From positions 1 through 38,455 of the forward strand of contig JALHNS010000017.1 of NCBI GenBank assembly GCA_022843445.1: a DNA stretch of 38,455 bases, written 5' to 3'. The notes under the pieces were generated by a model. The model searched no databases. It saw only the letters and a program-made list of their open reading frames with translations, and was not told where the DNA came from. The DNA is from Gemmata sp. Lineage in GTDB: Bacteria > Planctomycetota > Planctomycetia > Gemmatales > Gemmataceae. The translations under genes and the position numbers were made by a program. This document shows positions 15,373 through 25,200 of this stretch, in pieces. Positions within the stretch are counted from its first letter, which is position 1; the number at the start of each line of letters is the position of its first letter.

Positions 15373-16476
15373 TTAGCGCTTGTTGTAGCCGTGCAGCTTG
15401 TCGAGCGCCTCGAAGTAGTTCTTGATCATCGGCTCGAACTTCGCCGGCAGGTCGCGGGTGATTTCCTTCACCACTTGCGCCCGCTTGTCGGCCGGGAGGC
15501 TGCCCCACTGCTCGGCGATCTGGCGCAGTTGCTTTTCGTCCACGCCGCCCTTGCCGCTGCCGCCCATGATCATGCTGTCCGGGGCCGGCTGGCTCGGGTT
15601 GATGTTGCTGCCCGGCTTGTTGCCTTGGCCCGGCTTGTCGCCACCGCTGGGGCACGCGCCGCCGTTCGCTTGGCCCTGCTGCTTCTGCTGGTTCTCGATC
15701 TGCTTGATCAGTTCGTCGAGCCGGAACACGATCTTCTTCTGGATGTCTTGGGTCTTCTCGCCGCCCTTGGCGATCTCGAGCCGCCGGCCGCTGTTGTCCA
15801 TCAGCTTTTCGATGTTCGCCAAGTCCTTGGGGTCCGGCGACCAGTTCTGCATGTCGAAGAACATCAGCGTGGCGACCATCGTGTAGCGGGCCGGCGTGTC
15901 GGCCACTTCGTCGAGCAGCTTCACGATGGAACCGGTCGCGGCGTCCTTCTTCATGGTCGCGTGTTCGGCGACGGCCTTGAAGAAGAAGAAGGTCGCGGGG
16001 TCCACGGCCTCTTCCGGGTTCACGCCGCGAAGGGCCTCGATGGCCTCTTCGTAGGCCTTCTTGTTCGCGGCGGCCTTGGCGAACGCCAGGGCCACGTTCG
16101 CGCGGAAGAAGGCGCTTTCCTTTTCGTTGGTCAGCGCGCCGGGCAGTTCGGCCGGGGCCAGCGCGTTCGGGTTGCGGACGTTCGCCAGCAGCGCCTGCAC
16201 CTCGGTGTTGCCGATGGCGAGCGCGTCGGCGGTGCGGTCGAGCACCGTGCGGCCCTCGGCGGCCCACACCGCGTCGAACGCCTTCTGGTCGAACTTGCCG
16301 GCGGCCTTCAGCCACGCTTCGGTCTTGGCCTTCGCGGCCTCGACGGTCGCGGCCTTCATCGTGCTGAACCCGAACGCCGGCTTCTTCGACGACGCGGGCG
16401 CGGGTTCGGCGGCGAGCGCCGGGGCGGCGGTGCCGGCGAAGACGGCAGCAGCCGCGAGCCACTTACGAATCTTCAC
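15373..16476 (-). CDS. Secreted alpha-helical protein of unknown function
   Basis: A 367-residue protein that I do not recognise as a known family. It starts at a GTG with a good GGAG site 8 bases upstream, and TATAAT at 16489-16494 lies 12 bases before the start. The N-terminus is a signal peptide (KWLAAAAVFAGTAAPALA). The body is mostly helical, with a Gln/Gly/Pro/Asn-rich linker at about 240-275 and a helical C-terminus ending in YNKR. It follows the coiled-coil protein in the MoxR/VWA locus and shares its pattern of helices joined by a low-complexity linker. A periplasmic partner of that locus is a reasonable guess. The ATG at 16542 would add a non-signal N-terminus and is not preferred. 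Confidence 0.78.
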   Translation of the reverse strand: MKIRKWLAAAAVFAGTAAPALAAEPAPASSKKPAFGFSTMKAATVEAAKAKTEAWLKAAGKFDQKAFDAVWAAEGRTVLDRTADALAIGNTEVQALLANVRNPNALAPAELPGALTNEKESAFFRANVALAFAKAAANKKAYEEAIEALRGVNPEEAVDPATFFFFKAVAEHATMKKDAATGSIVKLLDEVADTPARYTMVATLMFFDMQNWSPDPKDLANIEKLMDNSGRRLEIAKGGEKTQDIQKKIVFRLDELIKQIENQQKQQGQANGGACPSGGDKPGQGNKPGSNINPSQPAPDSMIMGGSGKGGVDEKQLRQIAEQWGSLPADKRAQVVKEITRDLPAKFEPMIKNYFEALDKLHGYNKR

Positions 16477-16660
16477 GACTTGCTCCAGATTATAGGGTGA
16501 ACGTGCGGAGAGTTTCAACCGACCCGCACCGGGCCGCCACAAGTGCGACGCACGGCGCGGGAAAAGCTAACCGAGATTACCCTCACCACCGACCGGGCAC
16601 AACAGTTTACCGCAACACCACAAGCGATTCCTCACAATTCTCTCACCAACGGCAACTCCA

Positions 16661-16688
16661 ACGAGCCGCAAACGCCCGTGAGTACCAC
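16661..16688. repeat. Degenerate single arm of the 8357-8435 palindrome family
   Basis: This 28-base stretch matches the 8357-8384 arm at 23 positions (shared ACGAGCCGC, AACGCC and GTGAG). No inverted partner is found nearby. It lies in the 257-base gap between the coiled-coil and helical genes, where nothing else is visible except the hairpin that follows. Confidence 0.55.
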
Positions 16689-16690
16689 AA

Positions 16691-16720
16691 CCCGGCCGCG
16701 CCCTTGCGGTCGCGACCGGG
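16691..16720 (-). terminator. Hairpin just downstream of the coiled-coil gene
   Basis: Stem arms CCCGGCCGCG (16691-16700) and CGCGACCGGG (16711-16720) pair at 9 of 10 positions, with a 10-base loop. It begins 13 bases past the stop codon of the coiled-coil gene. No long T tract follows on the minus strand (it reads TTGTGG), so it may be an attenuator rather than a strong terminator. Confidence 0.45.
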
Positions 16721-16733
16721 CTAATACGTCGCC

Positions 16734-18740
16734 TTACTGGTTCGCTTGCGTCGCGATCTTGTGCAGCAGGTCTTGCAGCACCTTTTGGCGCTCGGCCAGC
16801 ACCTTCAGTTCGGCCTGAATGAGCGCGTCCTTCGCTTGCTCGCCGGGGTCCTGCATGTTGTACATGATCGTCCGCTTGTTCACCTGCTCCTGTTGGGCCT
16901 TGAGCAGTTTCAGTTCGTTCAGCAGGTCGAGCAGCTTGTTGTTCTGCTTCTGCGCGTTCGGATCGCCGTCCTTCGGGTCGCTCGGCTTGTTCTCGAGGTC
17001 CTGCTTGGCCTTCTTGAGCGCCTCCTTCATCATTTGCAGTTGGTCGATGATGTCCTGCTCGATGGCCTGCGTGTCTTTGCCCACGCGGGTCTCGTTCAGG
17101 CGGCGCTGCACGGCCTCCATATCGCGCTTCACTTCGGTCAGCACGCCGGCGAACACCACGGCCGAACCTTCGCCCTCCATCAGTTTGAGCGCCTTCTCGG
17201 CCTCGGAGACGATGTTGGCCTCCTTGTCGGCTTCGGCTTGGCTCTTTTGGATCTCCGCCACCGCCGGCTTGCCGCCGAGCGCGGTCACGGTCTTGTCGAT
17301 GTTCTCGGTCGCGGCCTTCACCTCGATCTGCATGCGGAGCATGCGGGCGACGCGCTCTTCGAGGTTCGCGAGCAGCTTCGCGAGTTCCTTTTCGCGCAGT
17401 TGCTTCAGGCGCTTTTCGAGTTCCGCGATGGCCTTTTCCAGTTGCTTGATCGCGTCGTCTTGCTTCTTGGACGCTTGGTCGCGCTGGTCCTTCTTGATGT
17501 TGTCTTCGGCCTCTTCTTGGTTCGGCACGGCCTGTTGGACGTTCTCAGCGGCCGGGTCCTTCGGGCCTTGCGGCTTGGGCGGCTGGTTGCCACCGCCCTG
17601 CTGACCGCCGCCCTTCGAGCCGCCGGGGCTGGGTTGGCCCATGCCCATCCCGCCCATGCCCATCCCGCCGCCGTCCATCGGCTTGGCTTCGCCGCCCTGA
17701 CCGGCGCTCGGTTTGCCCTCGCCCTTGCCCGCGCCTTGCGGCTTGCCCTCGCCGCCCATCGGCGGGCCGGCCTTCGGGTCGCCGCCCATCGGCATCCCCA
17801 TCCCGCCCATCGGCATACCGGGTTTCGGTTCGCCGGCCTTGGGGTCGCCGCCCTTGGGGTCGCCACCGGCCTTCGGGTCGGTCGGCTTGTCGCCGCCCTT
17901 CATGTCCCCGCCCATCCCCTCCATGCCGCCGCTCGGCTTGCCCTCGCCGGCCTTGTCGCCGCCCATCGGCATGCCCGTGCCCATGCCCATCCCGCCGTCT
18001 TTGCTCTCGCTCTTGTTCGCGTCGGTGTCCGGCTTCGCGGCCCCGGTGTCTTCGCCCGGCTTCGGCTCGCTCTTCGATTCCGACTTCGGGTCTTCCTTCG
18101 CGCCGCCGCCGTTCGGGTTGCCGCCCTTCGGGTCGTTCTTGTTCGCGTTCTTGTCGAGCGCGTTGCCCACGTCCTTCGTGCGCTGCGCGAGGTCCTTTTG
18201 GTCCTTGGCGATCTTGTTCGGGTCGCCGTTGGGGTTCTCGGTGCGGGCGCGGATGTTCGCCTGCTCGTCGCGCAGCTTCTTGATTTCGGCGATGGCCTTC
18301 TTCAGGTCCGCGATGTCGCGCGCGATGCGGGCGGCCTCGTCCTCGGTTTCGAGAACGGCCAGAATCTCCTCGAGCGCCGCGATCAGCTTCTTGTCTTTGC
18401 CGAGCAGCGTGTTCAGGTCGCCGGGGGTGAACGCCTTCGCGCCCAGCCCTTCGATCAGCTCCTTGAACAGTTTCTCGACGCCCTTCTCTTCCATCAACTT
18501 GAGCGCCCCGCGGAGCGACTTCGCGCGCTCTTTGTCCTCGGTGTTGTCGCTCTTCTCCCAGCGCTGGGCGAGGCGCAACACCTCTTCGGAGAACCGCTTG
18601 AAGAGCTTCAGGTTCTCTTCTTGGGTGCGCTTGATACCGCCCGTGTCGGTCGGTTGGGCCGACGAGTTCGGGGTGAGGGCGAACAGCCCGAGCGCCGCGG
18701 CGAACGCGAGCGGCATGAAACCGGGCAACCTGCGGAGCAT
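16734..18740 (-). CDS. Secreted coiled-coil protein with long Met/Gly/Pro/Lys-rich linker
   Basis: A 668-residue protein with an N-terminal hydrophobic signal (FMPLAFAAALGLFAL). There are two helical, heptad-rich halves (about 35-200 and 400-668; for example IKQLEKAIAELEKRLKQL). They are separated by a roughly 200-residue low-complexity linker (about 200-400) made of units such as GMGMPMGG, DPKGGDPKAG and EGKPSGG. I recognise no enzyme motif. It is encoded 144 bases after the DUF4175-like protein, and genes of this kind (Gln/Lys/Glu-rich coiled coils) accompany that membrane protein in planctomycete MoxR/VWA loci. It probably spans or bridges the periplasm. The linker is the most compositionally biased coding stretch in the window. 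Confidence 0.85.
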   Translation of the reverse strand: MLRRLPGFMPLAFAAALGLFALTPNSSAQPTDTGGIKRTQEENLKLFKRFSEEVLRLAQRWEKSDNTEDKERAKSLRGALKLMEEKGVEKLFKELIEGLGAKAFTPGDLNTLLGKDKKLIAALEEILAVLETEDEAARIARDIADLKKAIAEIKKLRDEQANIRARTENPNGDPNKIAKDQKDLAQRTKDVGNALDKNANKNDPKGGNPNGGGAKEDPKSESKSEPKPGEDTGAAKPDTDANKSESKDGGMGMGTGMPMGGDKAGEGKPSGGMEGMGGDMKGGDKPTDPKAGGDPKGGDPKAGEPKPGMPMGGMGMPMGGDPKAGPPMGGEGKPQGAGKGEGKPSAGQGGEAKPMDGGGMGMGGMGMGQPSPGGSKGGGQQGGGNQPPKPQGPKDPAAENVQQAVPNQEEAEDNIKKDQRDQASKKQDDAIKQLEKAIAELEKRLKQLREKELAKLLANLEERVARMLRMQIEVKAATENIDKTVTALGGKPAVAEIQKSQAEADKEANIVSEAEKALKLMEGEGSAVVFAGVLTEVKRDMEAVQRRLNETRVGKDTQAIEQDIIDQLQMMKEALKKAKQDLENKPSDPKDGDPNAQKQNNKLLDLLNELKLLKAQQEQVNKRTIMYNMQDPGEQAKDALIQAELKVLAERQKVLQDLLHKIATQANQ

Positions 18741-18884
18741 GGGAACCCCCCGTTAGGGTGCGGCGCGGTCAGGGCGCGTCGCGGAATGGTCACGAGACTG
18801 CCATTCTGACGAACCGGTGAGCCGGAGCCAACAGCGCACCGGCGAAAAACCGACTTCGGCACTTCCGGGCGTTACAATTCGCCG

Positions 18885-21800
18885 TCACTTCACGACCACC
18901 GGGTACTCGACCGGGTCGCCGACCGCGGGCGTGACGGTGATCTTGTAAGTGCCTTCCTTCGCGCCGGCCTTCACCTCGTACTCGAACCGGAACTGGTTCT
19001 TCTCGAAGTCCAGTTTCAGTTCGCCCGGTACCACGATCGACGGGTCCGACGCCGTCACCTTCACCACGATGTCGTCTTTCGGGTACTTGTTCCACTGGAT
19101 CGCCTGCGACACCTTGCGCGTTTCGCCCTTGTTGAGCGCGAGCGCGCCGACCGCGCCAACGGTCGGGGCTTCCTTCGAGAGTTCCCCTTCGATCTTCCGC
19201 TGGTACGCGAGCACTTCCACGCTCACGCGCTTTTGCTTTTCGAGCAGCGCGCGGAGTTCGCGGCGCAGTTGTTCCGGCCCGCGGTTCTCGCCGAACAGTC
19301 CGCGGATGTACTTCACGCGGGCTTCGAGTTTGAACAATTCGTCCTCGGCATCGGTGACCGCGGCCAGCGGCGCCCAGCGGCCCACGTTCAGGACGTTCTG
19401 AACGCCGAGCAGTTTGTTCTGCGCCTTCGGGTAGTTCACCGTGTCCGGGCTTTCGACTACCACCGAATCGATCAGGGCCGCGTTTTTGCGGTACGTGTTC
19501 AGCGCCGCTTCGTTCAAGCGGTTGACCTCGCACTCGCGCACGAGGCGCTGGAACTCGCGGCCCACGCTCTGCACCAAGTCGCGGGACTTGTCCACGTCCT
19601 GAATGGCGTCTTGGCACCGCACTTTCACCGAATCGACCTGTTCGGGCACCTCGTCGCGGTACCCGTTCGACTCGCGCACGAACTTGTACTTCTGCTTGGC
19701 GGTGGCGAGTTTGACCAGCGCGTCGTCGAGTTTCAGCACCAGCGCCTCTTCCTCCTTGCCAATTTCCGCGAGCAGGTCGCTGTCGGAGACGATGCGCAAG
19801 CGGATCGGTTCGGTGTTGCGCACCACGTTCGGCCCGCCCTCGCGGTCCACGTTCGTGTCGGTGGCCGCGACGTACAGGTCGAACCGGTAGATGGTCTGCA
19901 CGTCCTCGTTCGATTTCGCCGCGAGTTTGAGCAACCCGGCGTCGTGCAGTTGCTTCAGGTCGAAGTAGTCGCGGTTCGGGTTGTCGAAGGCGAGTTTCAG
20001 GACGCTGCGCTTGCTCGCGTCCGCGGCCGGGGCGTCGACCTTCGGTTTGGTCAGCGCGTCCTTGAACGCCGCGCTCACCTCGCGCTGGAGCGCGTTCTGC
20101 AGTTCGAGGAAGTAGGCGATGTCCGCCTCGCCCTTGCGCCGCCCTTCGGTTCCTTCCACGGCGCGCATGTTCTCCATGTGCTTGACCGAGGCGAGCGGGG
20201 CCACACCGGCCCCCGGCGTCGGCACCTCGAACGCGCGGAGCAGCATCTTCGCCCGCAGGGCCTTCACCACGTCGGAGTCTTCGGCCGAGTACTCGAAGGC
20301 GAACAGCAGGCTTTGCAGGCCGCGGTCGTCCTTCACGAAGCTGGCCGGGTCGAACGGGATGCGCGCGTTCGGCGTCACCATGTAGGAGTTGCCCACCTTG
20401 CGGATCACGTCCACGGCCACTTCCACCGCGGGCGGCGCGTCTTCGGTCGCCTGCACCACGAACGTGCGCGCGCTCGGCACGTTGTACTTGTTCGCCCACT
20501 CCACCTTGAATTCGACCTTCTCGGTGACGCGGAACGCGCCTTCAAAGGTCACGCTCCACTTGGAGCCGTCGGCTTCCACCGTCAGCGGCACGCGGGCCTG
20601 CGTGGGCCGGCCCTCGGCGTCGAGCACCGTGCCCGGGAACCGGCCGCTCACCGGGATCGCCTCGGCGCGCACGATCGCGTCGGTGTCGGACACGGTGCCG
20701 TCGTCGGCGGCGAACGCCTCGCCCGCGACGACCAACTTGGTGCCCGCGGGCACCGCGAACACCGTGCGCTCGCCGGTGGGCGTCATGCCAATCGGGGCGA
20801 TGTGCTGGAACTTGCCCTTGAGCGCCGCGTAGCCGATCGGTTCGTTCGGTTCCGCGGGGTCCGGCACGGGCGGCGCGTGGTGCAGGTATGCCGGCTCCCA
20901 CTGCTCGCGGTACAGGCGCTTCAGCGACGGCGGCGGGATCGGGCGGATGCGCTTGGGCGGGGTGGCGAAGTCTTCGCCGCGCACCGCGAACGCGACCGTT
21001 TCTTGCGGAGTCTTGCCGTTGCGGTCGGCCACCACGCCCACGAACGTGCCCTCTTGCAGCGCCAGTTCGCCGGAGCCGGCGGTGGTGCGCCCGGTGAACT
21101 TGTACGTGACCGTTTCGGGGAAGTCGAGCTTGCGCACCGTGCGGCCCGCGCTCGGTTCCGCCGCGCGCTCCGCCAGCGCCTTGAACGCCTCTTGCGCGAG
21201 GCCGAAGTTGCCGCTGCCGAACTCGGCCATGAGCTTGGTCCGGGCCGCGGCCAGTTCGGCGCTCGCGTCGTCGGTTTCGACGAGCAGCCGCTCGAGGTCG
21301 TCCACGTAACGGCCCGGCAGCGGCGGCGCGGGGCGGCCCGCCAGTTCGCCCACGTCGTCCCACATCAGGGGCCGCCACCCGACCGGGGCGGCGCGGTCCG
21401 CCTTCACCCACTGGAACGCGCGGGCGCGGATCTTCGGCGGCTCGGGCGAGTCGCGGCCCACGGTCAGCTCGCCGCTCTCGGGGAACCCGACCAGTTCGAG
21501 GTGCGCCCGGCGGGGCCAAGGCGTGTCCTGCAGCAGCAGGTCCCGCTCGGCCAGAATGCCGGCGGTGTGCGCGAACTTCCACGCGAACCGGCCCGGGCTG
21601 GCGCTCTTGGTGGCGACGGCGTGGCTGACGAAGCCCACCGCCACCGTGAGCACCGGCACCAGCACGGCCAGCGCGCCGATCACCCACAGCCGCCGCCAGT
21701 TGAATACCTCGCTCACCGGCACTTTCGCCACCCGCTCGCGGGCCTCCGCGATGGTGGCGTTTATCATGTCCGCGGAGTAGCCGAACTTCGCCATGCCCTT

Positions 21801-22193
21801 CACGTCGGCCAGTTCCACCGCGGTGATGAGCCGGTCGCCGAGCAGTTTGGGGAACTTGCGCTCCAGCACCAGCGCCAGCGCGGGGTACGAGAACTCCGTG
21901 GCGAGCCGCCGGGCGATGCGGAAGAACAGCACCGCCGCGAACAGCAGCGCCGCGACGACGAGCGCCGCGGCGCGCAGGCCCTTCGCGCCGTCTTGCACCC
22001 AATCCCAGCCGGTGGCCTTGAACAGCACGAAGTCGAACAGCATGGCGAGCGCGAACCAGAGCGACAGGAACAGGGCCGCGGACAGCGCGCCCTCGACGAC
22101 GACGTAGCGGCGGATGGTGCCGCGCAACCGGTCGAGCGGGTGCAGCACTTGCGGGTCGGCGGCGGAGCGGGGCGGCTGCTGAGCGGTAGACAT
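18885..22193 (-). CDS. Large DUF4175-like membrane protein
   Basis: A 1102-residue protein. Two closely spaced membrane spans lie near the N-terminus (about 34-56 and 73-92) and a third at about 168-192 (VIGALAVLVPVLTVAVGFV). About 900 extracytoplasmic residues follow, with beta-sandwich-like strands and a helical section, and the C-terminus resembles an Ig-like fold (VKAGAKEGTYKITVTP). The N-terminal layout resembles DUF4175-type proteins found with MoxR/VWA operons. The segment ALVLERKFPKLLGDRLITAVEL between spans two and three is typical of them in my recollection. Biochemical role is unknown; a membrane scaffold for the VWA complex is inferred. The ATG has no clear ribosome-binding site. 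It starts 99 bases downstream of the VWA/GATase-like gene. Confidence 0.82.
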   Translation of the reverse strand: MSTAQQPPRSAADPQVLHPLDRLRGTIRRYVVVEGALSAALFLSLWFALAMLFDFVLFKATGWDWVQDGAKGLRAAALVVAALLFAAVLFFRIARRLATEFSYPALALVLERKFPKLLGDRLITAVELADVKGMAKFGYSADMINATIAEARERVAKVPVSEVFNWRRLWVIGALAVLVPVLTVAVGFVSHAVATKSASPGRFAWKFAHTAGILAERDLLLQDTPWPRRAHLELVGFPESGELTVGRDSPEPPKIRARAFQWVKADRAAPVGWRPLMWDDVGELAGRPAPPLPGRYVDDLERLLVETDDASAELAAARTKLMAEFGSGNFGLAQEAFKALAERAAEPSAGRTVRKLDFPETVTYKFTGRTTAGSGELALQEGTFVGVVADRNGKTPQETVAFAVRGEDFATPPKRIRPIPPPSLKRLYREQWEPAYLHHAPPVPDPAEPNEPIGYAALKGKFQHIAPIGMTPTGERTVFAVPAGTKLVVAGEAFAADDGTVSDTDAIVRAEAIPVSGRFPGTVLDAEGRPTQARVPLTVEADGSKWSVTFEGAFRVTEKVEFKVEWANKYNVPSARTFVVQATEDAPPAVEVAVDVIRKVGNSYMVTPNARIPFDPASFVKDDRGLQSLLFAFEYSAEDSDVVKALRAKMLLRAFEVPTPGAGVAPLASVKHMENMRAVEGTEGRRKGEADIAYFLELQNALQREVSAAFKDALTKPKVDAPAADASKRSVLKLAFDNPNRDYFDLKQLHDAGLLKLAAKSNEDVQTIYRFDLYVAATDTNVDREGGPNVVRNTEPIRLRIVSDSDLLAEIGKEEEALVLKLDDALVKLATAKQKYKFVRESNGYRDEVPEQVDSVKVRCQDAIQDVDKSRDLVQSVGREFQRLVRECEVNRLNEAALNTYRKNAALIDSVVVESPDTVNYPKAQNKLLGVQNVLNVGRWAPLAAVTDAEDELFKLEARVKYIRGLFGENRGPEQLRRELRALLEKQKRVSVEVLAYQRKIEGELSKEAPTVGAVGALALNKGETRKVSQAIQWNKYPKDDIVVKVTASDPSIVVPGELKLDFEKNQFRFEYEVKAGAKEGTYKITVTPAVGDPVEYPVVVK

Positions 22194-22223
22194 ATGTCGA
22201 ACCCGGTGCGGACTGTTTGTATT

Positions 22224-22282
22224 GTGGCACGGGCTTTCCAGCCCGTGCGTCGTACCGGCACAGGCTGGAAAGCCCGTGCCAC
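22224..22282. repeat. 20-base perfect inverted repeat between VWA and DUF4175-like genes
   Basis: Arms at 22224-22243 (GTGGCACGGGCTTTCCAGCC) and 22263-22282 are exact reverse complements, with a 19-base loop that adds a few more paired bases. It fills most of the 99-base gap and begins 11 bases past the stop of the VWA gene. The GTGGCAC edge is shared with the palindrome at 6862-6930. Confidence 0.88.
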
Positions 22283-22292
22283 GCGAAGCCCC

Positions 22293-25200
22293 TTACGCCA
22301 AGCGCAGCAACTTGCGGCCGATCCACTCGATCGACAGCAGCAGCGTTACCAGCAGCAACACATAGGAGAGCTGCCGGCCGAGCCACCAGTCCAGCGAGTA
22401 CTTCGCCGGCGGGTTCTGCGGGTCGATCTCCTTGAACACGAACCCGCGGTCCCACAGTTCGTGGACCGGGCCGCGCGTCTGGCTCTGCCGCTTCTCGGTC
22501 TTCATGCACTGCGGGATCAGCTTCAGCGCCTCGCGGTTCTCGAGGCGAAACGCCAGCTTCTGAATCGCGCCGTCGCGCGGCAGCACCTTGCCCAGTTCGC
22601 CGTCGGTGGTGCCGGTCAGTCGCGCGCGGAAGTCCTTGTCGAAGTCGGAGGCCATCTTCAGCATGGCGGCGAAGTCCGGCTTGGTGTTGTCCATTTCCGG
22701 GTCGGAGCGGCGCACGCGGAACTCGCCGGTGAGTTGCTCGCCCGCCGCGTCGGGCACGTCCACCACCACGCGGTACACGAAGTCGCCCGGCGGGAACTGC
22801 TTGGGGTCCAGTTGCACTTGGCCCGCGTAGTACCCGTCGAAGGCGCCCGACGGCGGCACCTTCGCGGCCAGCTCGAACGGGCCGTACTCGGCCTTCTTGC
22901 CGTCCGGCGCTTCTTGGATCACCTTGAACTTCGGGTCGATGCGGCCCACCTCGTAGGGCTTGGCGCTCTCGTTCAGGATGCGCGCCTGCACGCGCATCGG
23001 GCCGCCGCTCACGCCCTCCTTGCCCACCAGCACGCGGCCCCGCGGCGCTTTGAAGTTGCGCTTGGCGGCCGCGTACTTCATCAGCTTCACCCAGAACCGC
23101 TCGTAGAACTCGCGGCCGGTGTTGTTCTCCGGCTCGTACACGCGCAGCCGCCACAGGTCGGACGACGCGAGGAACACCGAGCGGTACGGCGACAGCGGGT
23201 TGTTCGTGACCAGCCACGGCACCCGCTGCGCTTCGCCGTTGTCGCCCACGCCGCCGAACTCCGCGAGCACCGCGCTCTGCGGGCGCACGTCCTTAATCGG
23301 GTACGCGGAGAAGAACCCGCGGCGCGGGAACAGCTCTTCTTTCAGGTCCGCGCTCGGGGCGTACTTGTCGCGGTCGGTGAAGAACCGCTCCCAGCCGGCG
23401 ATGGGGTCGTCGGCCACTTTGTCGTCGAGTTTCAGCAGGTCCGAACCGATCAGCCGCTCCGGGTGCATGTACAGCCGCCGCGGGGTGCGGGCCGACGCCT
23501 GAATGTTCCGCGCGATGATGTCGGCCGGGACCACCGGCAGCAGCCCCAACAGGCCGCTCAGCCGCCCGCCCTCTTCCACGCGCGCCATTTGGAACGTGTG
23601 GATCGGCCCCGCGACGTACAGCAGCCCGCCGCCGCCCTCCTTCACCCACCGGGCGAGGTCTTCCGCTTGCGCCTGCGACAGTTCCGTCCAGTCCGGGTCG
23701 AACGCGATCAGCACGTCGTACTCGTTCAGGTTGTACGGCCGGTCCGCCTCGTCCACCTTCTTGTTGGTCAGGTCCAGCTTGTTCGGGAACCGCAAGACGA
23801 TCTTCTCGTCCGCTTCGGGCGTCAGCTTGCCGGTGGTGCCGGCCTCGTTCTGCACGAACGTGGTGAGCGTGGCCCGCTTGTCTTGCACCTCGCGCACCAG
23901 CATGGTGCGGAGGAACGAGAAGTCGCGCGACGGCGCGCCGGCCATCAGCAGGATGCGCAACTTCTGCTGCACGACGTTGATGTCCGGGCGCTCGCGGACG
24001 TGTTCGGCCTCGGCGAACGCCTCTTGCGGGTCTTTGGCGATGCGCGCCCGGGCGCTCCACTTGCCCTCCAGCAGCACGCGCTTCTTGATGGCCGCGTCCT
24101 TGGATTCGGTGGTGAGGCTCTCGGGCAGCTTCGCGGGGTCGATCACGAACTCCGCTTGGCCGTGCGGCGGGTCGCCCGGCGCGAACGTCAGCTTCTCCTT
24201 CAGCGTGTGGTCGGCGGTCCCCTTCTTCAGGTCGTTACCGGGCTTGAACAGGTCGAGGAACACTTCCACTTCCTTGTTCGCCAAGTTCACCCCGTCGGCC
24301 TCCACGACGATCTTCCACGCCTCGTCCACGGGCGCGCTGTCCGGGGCCTGCACTTCGGTGATGGCGATGCTCGCGGCCTGCCGGTCCTCGCCCACCACCA
24401 CGGTGAACACCGGAATCTTCTCGCGGCCGGCGCGGTCGCGCAGCTCGTTCAGGCTCGTCTCGGAGCCGAGGTTGCTGCGCCCGTCCGAGAACACGACGAT
24501 GCCCTGTACCATGTTGGACGACTCGCGGTTCACCGCCGCGGTAATCGAATCGGGCACGTTCGTGCCCCGCGCGATGGTGCGGGCCACGTCGAGCCGCTTG
24601 TCGAGCCGGTCGAGCGCCTTGCGGAGCTTCTCGGCGTCTTCGGCGCTCAGGCCGAAGGCGCTCAGGAACGCTTGGTCCTCGCGCCGGGTGAAGAGGCGCG
24701 CGGCCCAGTCCGCTTCGCCCGCGCCCTTCTCCGCCCATTCGGGCGACTTGCGCAACTGCCCCGCGCCTTCCGGCGACAGGTCGCGGGTGAGGAACGGGCG
24801 GAAGTCGTAGCTGGCGAACGCCTCCCACTCGGCCTTCGCCCACGCGGGGTCCGTCGGCGCGATCACCGTCGGCGACTCGTCGAGCCGGGTGCCGATCGCG
24901 TACACCGCGACCGGGTTCTTGTCGAGCAACTGCTTCACGAACGCGACGTTCTCGTCGGTCAGGAACTCGATCAGCACTTCCATGCGCGTCTTCGGCTTGC
25001 GGGCCGTGTTGGCGCTAACCTCGTCGGTCACCTTCGTCAGGCTGTCGCTGATGTCGAGCAGCACCACCACTCGCGACTGCTTGTTCGTGGTCTCGAACGT
25101 CTGCATCGCGGGCAGCAGGAACACGAAGCACAGGATGGCGTATACCGTGATGCGCAACAGCGCGAGCGGCACCGCGAAGTACCAGCGGACGGTTTTGGTG

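Noticed and set aside
16489-16494. Perfect TATAAT as a promoter for the small helical protein
   Set aside because: It lies only 12 bases before the GTG, so the transcript would start within the ribosome-binding site. No -35 box is seen, so it was not listed as a promoter.
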